A stretch of 8,051 bases of DNA from an uncultured Armatimonadota bacterium (GTDB taxonomy: Bacteria; Armatimonadota; Fimbriimonadia; Fimbriimonadales; Fimbriimonadaceae). The notes below the pieces were generated by a model. It searched no databases and had not been told where the DNA came from. It worked only from the letters and a program-made list of their open reading frames with translations. How positions within the stretch are numbered: position 1 is the stretch's first letter; each line of letters starts with the position of its first letter. The position numbers and the translations under genes are program-made. Shown in pieces: positions 5,377 through 8,051 of the stretch. The stretch is from NCBI GenBank assembly GCA_946478935.1, contig CAMLEL010000093.1, positions 1 through 8,051 of the forward strand, given 5' to 3'.

Positions 5377-7070
5377 ATCGAAGGCATTGACGGGCTCATT
5401 TGGAGCATGCTCTTGAGTTTGGGGTCATCAGGAAAACGGCTCGCAAGAGTTTCCAGGGCGCGCTTTTCGATGGGTCGCCAGGGGAACGGAGGGGCAAAAT
5501 CCAATCGGCTGGCCACTTGGAGTTGCTCCGCAGCTTGAACCTCCATTCTAGATCCTTGAAGGTAGGCGTAGGCCAACAGGTACCGGAGCATTGCCAAGTC
5601 TGCATGCCTCAGGGCTTCGTCCAGCCATTTGGCAGACTCTTCCCAAAGTTCGGCTTCCAGCAGCAAACAAGCTACTTCGACAAATGCCTCTGGGGTCTCT
5701 TCAAACGCATTCAGCAGGGGACTCTTGTCCTTCACCTGAGAGGGCGCCGCCAGGTAGCTCTCGGCCCGCAGGCCCGGTTCCAATGGCGCCAAAAAGTGAG
5801 CATTTAAGAGTTCGGGCCTTTCATCGTCGACATGGCCGGCCAAACGATCACAAATCGCTTTGAATAACCAAGCCAGATGATCCTCGGCGTTGAACAGCAG
5901 GCTCTGCTCGAAGTGTCGTGCCGCACCGATAGGATCTGATTCACTCAGTTTGCGGTAGCCGAGGCAAAGGTGCGCCCAGTGCCGACTCTTCACATCGAAT
6001 GTCGCAGCATGGAGCGCCTGTTCATCCATTTGGAACGCTCCAATTCGATCGGGAGCCGGCATCGGCTCGCGAGAGGGCATCACCCATTCAGCCTCCGGTA
6101 AGACAAGTTGTGCAGTGCCGTCGCGATCGAGTAAGGCCAACTGTTCGATTTGGCTCGGAAGGCTGGCAAGATCGATGGAAACCGGCTGCTCCGTGTGGAG
6201 GTCCAAAGGCATCTCCAGAGACTCGCCAGAACGGGTCTGGATGACGACCTTCCCGCCAAGGATTCGCGGTCCTGCCGACTCCAATTCCAAGGCAGCGTCG
6301 GACCAACCGGCAAAGAACCCGCCCGACACACCTTTCACATGGGCAATACGATTTGGTGTCAGCCTTGCCTTCCAAACCTCCAATTGCCGGGGTGCAAGAT
6401 ACCGGGTTGATTCGAAGCGCAGCAATTGGGAGTCTTCTGCATGGCCCAGCGCTTGGTTTTCTGAAGTCAGGCAGAATCCGCTTCCGCTTCCGGTGCGCCA
6501 CCCGTCGCCAATCCGCTCAAAGTCCGCGCCGTCAACTCGCAATCCGCCGTTGTAAGGCAGATACTCGAGCGTTCGATTGAAGACTCGACACTCGATTTCG
6601 AGTTCCGGGCGATCCTCTGGCATCGAATACCGGATGTGTAGACTCAATCCATCGCCGCAGATTTCGGACAACCAGATTCCGTTGGCCGACTCTGATTCCC
6701 CGTCGAAGTCCATCGCGAACGACATCGTTCCCATGGAATTCAGGCGACTGGTCGCCGAAGTAAGTACCTCCAATCCAGCAGAACATTGAACTCCCCTCGG
6801 ACCTCCGTCGAGGACGGCCAGTTGAAGCTGGAACGGCCACACGTCCATCTGGGATCGCTTGTCTTCAAAACGAATGATTCGGCCGCCCAAGAGAGGAGCA
6901 ACCGTCGCCCGCAAAAAGGCATTCTCGATAATAACTGTTCGAAATACCCGCGAATCGATACGCCCCGTACGGCGTAATGAGGGGAAAGGATAACTTGTCC
7001 GGGTCGGTGTAACAGCCTCCAAAAGTTCGATGGAGAGTTCGAGAGAACCTTCGGAAACGTCGATCGGCAT
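5361..7070 (-). CDS. DUF5107 domain protein with C-terminal TPR repeats
   Basis: This is a 569-residue protein. Residues about 43-75 (ENAFLRATVAPLLGGRIIRF and then EDKRSQMDVWP) are the signature of DUF5107, a galactose-mutarotase-like beta-sandwich domain whose members usually carry TPR repeats behind it. Here the beta-rich part runs to about 350. TPR-like helix pairs follow at about 358-412 (HWAHLCLGYRKL, AARHFEQSLLF) and 456-505 (EAFVEVACLLLEAELWEESA, LRYLLAYAYLQG). The family is thought to bind or process sugars, but no reaction is established and I can point to no catalytic residues. No signal peptide is seen, so it is probably cytoplasmic. It is shorter than many DUF5107-TPR proteins as I recall them, which can exceed 1000 residues. 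No ribosome site precedes the ATG at 7070, so the start is uncertain. The last five codons and the stop are antisense to the tRNA-Sec T arm and acceptor; the TAG lies at 5363-5361. Confidence 0.85.
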   Translation of the reverse strand: MPIDVSEGSLELSIELLEAVTPTRTSYPFPSLRRTGRIDSRVFRTVIIENAFLRATVAPLLGGRIIRFEDKRSQMDVWPFQLQLAVLDGGPRGVQCSAGLEVLTSATSRLNSMGTMSFAMDFDGESESANGIWLSEICGDGLSLHIRYSMPEDRPELEIECRVFNRTLEYLPYNGGLRVDGADFERIGDGWRTGSGSGFCLTSENQALGHAEDSQLLRFESTRYLAPRQLEVWKARLTPNRIAHVKGVSGGFFAGWSDAALELESAGPRILGGKVVIQTRSGESLEMPLDLHTEQPVSIDLASLPSQIEQLALLDRDGTAQLVLPEAEWVMPSREPMPAPDRIGAFQMDEQALHAATFDVKSRHWAHLCLGYRKLSESDPIGAARHFEQSLLFNAEDHLAWLFKAICDRLAGHVDDERPELLNAHFLAPLEPGLRAESYLAAPSQVKDKSPLLNAFEETPEAFVEVACLLLEAELWEESAKWLDEALRHADLAMLRYLLAYAYLQGSRMEVQAAEQLQVASRLDFAPPFPWRPIEKRALETLASRFPDDPKLKSMLQMSPSMPSIGGSV

Positions 7071-7075
7071 TGGGT

Positions 7076-7104
7076 TTGGAGCTAAAGGTTACCCTTGGTA
7101 CAAT
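7076..7104 (+). promoter_or_regulatory. Promoter for the small membrane protein, probably leaderless
   Basis: TTGGAG (7076-7081) and TACAAT (7099-7104; five of six to TATAAT) are separated by exactly 17 bases. Transcription would begin near 7111-7113, that is at or just before the ATG at 7113. The gene has no Shine-Dalgarno sequence, which fits a leaderless mRNA. The element sits in the 42-base gap between two divergent genes, so it may also affect the DUF5107 gene. Confidence 0.5.
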
Positions 7105-7112
7105 TGAATTGA

Positions 7113-7490
7113 ATGGGATCGAAGCTGACGCCGCTTGGGATGGTGATTAAATGGTTTATCGTGCCCCTATCGTTGGGTGCGATCGGTTATTACATGGTGG
7201 GTCCGCGCGTCGAGTCCAAAGTTCCCGCTGAGCTTCGCGAAAGAGTCCAGGAAGTGACGGGCCAGAAATCGCCAGATACAAGCCCGGAACAAGAATCAGA
7301 GAAGCCCAAACGTGACTTTTCCGAACCGCAGGTGGATGTCACCGTGACGGCGCTGAACACCCGCCGGGAAACTCCCAAGCGCAAGCGCAAGCGTCGCCGC
7401 CGACCCACGACGACAACGACTGCGCCTGTCCAAACGCCGACCGTTCCCGTCAGCGCAGAGCCGCCTCCATCGACAGGTGACGGCGCCTAA
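7113..7490 (+). CDS. Small membrane-anchored protein with basic, Thr/Pro-rich tail
   Basis: I do not recognise this 125-residue protein. A hydrophobic helix spans about residues 10-29 (MVIKWFIVPLSLGAIGYYMV), after a short N-terminus with one Lys. A polar, charged region (about 35-85) follows, then an unbroken basic run at 89-97 (KRKRKRRRR), then TTTTTAPVQTPT and a Pro/Ser end. The low-complexity tail suggests disorder. The N-terminal helix could be a signal anchor with the tail outside, where a polycation might bind cell-wall or envelope polyanions. If the tail is inside, the run could bind nucleic acid. Both are guesses. There is no ribosome site, but a promoter positioned for leaderless expression (7076-7104) supports the ATG at 7113; the ATG at codon 10 is a less likely alternative. 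The TAA overlaps the TAG of the convergent oxidoreductase gene (7487-7490). Confidence 0.72.
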   Translation: MGSKLTPLGMVIKWFIVPLSLGAIGYYMVGPRVESKVPAELRERVQEVTGQKSPDTSPEQESEKPKRDFSEPQVDVTVTALNTRRETPKRKRKRRRRPTTTTTAPVQTPTVPVSAEPPPSTGDGA

Positions 7491-8051
7491 AGCGGTCTAA
7501 GAGTCGGCCATTCCAGTTCGATGCCGGTTTCGCGGCACCGATCCTGGAAACTCCCCAGTTTTTCCTCCTGCTCCCAAACCTCCATGGGTTCCTGATTCTC
7601 TGCAATGCAGTGCGCGGCCAGGAGTCCCGCCGATTCTCCGATATTCCACTCAATTGGATGCAGTCGGTAGCAACCATTGGTGATATGCGTGACGCCAAGG
7701 TTCTTGCAAGCTGGCAACAGATTTCTCATCCGAATCGGGATCAGCGAGCCGAGAGGAATCTGAAATGGCAGCGTGCTGGTATCGATCGTATTGACGCCGT
7801 TTGTGCTCGGATGTAGATCGATCCGATATGCACCGACGCCAATGCTGTCCCGAAACTCTGGGGCACGGTCCCTCCCTGGATTCGCCGCTGTTGAAACGTG
7901 CTGCTCGCATACCGTAAACCTTGCCTGGATACGGCGCGATTCACGGATGTAGATCTGGTACGGCAGGTGGCCGTGGTCCTTGAACTCGTCGTTGGCGAGG
8001 CCCAGCTCGGGCATGCCGCCGTCGTTCTGCACGTAGTACAGGAACTGCAGC
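7487..8051 (-). CDS. FAD-dependent oxidoreductase, C-terminal part (PF12831-like, 5' end outside window)
   Basis: The frame is open to the window edge; before the GTG at 8032 it reads LQFLYY, so that codon is internal and the gene continues to the right. The visible 187 residues match the C-terminal third of the FAD_oxidored (PF12831) family: RIQARFTVCEQHVS, then IGVGAYRIDLHPSTNG, then PFQIPLGSLIPIRMRNLLPA, and the diagnostic end THITNGCYRLHPIEWNIGES with AGLLAAHCI, which in this family contributes to the FAD site. The Rossmann GxGxxG motif lies outside the window. Family members are flavoproteins, often secreted or found near carbohydrate-degradation genes, with mostly unknown substrates. 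The gene ends with TAG overlapping the convergent small-protein stop by 4 bases. Confidence 0.9.
   Translation of the reverse strand, partial: LQFLYYVQNDGGMPELGLANDEFKDHGHLPYQIYIRESRRIQARFTVCEQHVSTAANPGRDRAPEFRDSIGVGAYRIDLHPSTNGVNTIDTSTLPFQIPLGSLIPIRMRNLLPACKNLGVTHITNGCYRLHPIEWNIGESAGLLAAHCIAENQEPMEVWEQEEKLGSFQDRCRETGIELEWPTLRPL

Noticed and set aside
5299..5538. A 79-codon rightward open frame starting inside the tRNA
   Set aside because: It overlaps the tRNA-Sec and is antisense to the DUF5107 gene, with no ribosome site; the tRNA explains the sequence.
7374..7422. Repetitive AAGCGC/ACGACG tract as a DNA repeat or CRISPR-like element
   Set aside because: It is simply the coding sequence for the Lys/Arg run and the Thr run; there are no spaced repeats, and no CRISPR or insertion sequence is visible in the window.

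Overview
The window is a stretch of ordinary bacterial chromosome: moderately GC-rich, tightly packed, with genes on both strands and no mobile-element or CRISPR signature. It holds seven protein genes and one RNA gene. Two of the protein genes are cut by the window edges. The gene content (a secreted beta-helix/PA14 protein, a DUF5107-TPR protein, a PF12831-type FAD-dependent oxidoreductase, a zinc-ribbon membrane protein) resembles soil or freshwater polysaccharide-degrading bacteria such as Armatimonadota (Fimbriimonadia-like) or Planctomycetes. This assignment is inference from family content; no marker gene fixes the phylum.

Left to right: (1) 1-2275, the 3' part of a large parallel beta-helix protein with a C-terminal PA14-like module, read rightward. 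(2) A convergent junction carrying a strong stem-loop at 2283-2320. (3) A leftward two-gene operon: a zinc-ribbon single-pass membrane protein followed by a GNAT acetyltransferase of the SSAT-like type, joined by an ATGA stop/start overlap. (4) A rightward gene for an uncharacterised 180-residue helical protein. (5) A leftward winged-helix (ArsR-like) regulator whose stop codon overlaps the previous gene's stop. (6) A rightward selenocysteine tRNA (anticodon TCA) at 5281-5376, with a perfect TATAAT just upstream. (7) A leftward DUF5107-TPR gene whose last codons run antisense into the 3' end of that tRNA. (8) A small rightward membrane protein with a very basic tail, apparently made from a leaderless mRNA. 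(9) The C-terminal third of a leftward FAD-dependent oxidoreductase, again overlapping its convergent neighbour by 4 bases.

The most informative element is the tRNA-Sec. It implies that the organism makes selenoproteins and should carry selA, selB and selD elsewhere, although none of those genes, and no recoded UGA, is visible here. The second theme is compaction. Three convergent gene ends overlap (by 4, 16 and 4 bases) and the fourth is separated by only 24 bases, so transcription of neighbours must collide or be stopped inside coding sequence. I see no multi-gene defence or biosynthetic system. Apart from the zinc-ribbon/GNAT pair, the genes are probably functionally independent neighbours.
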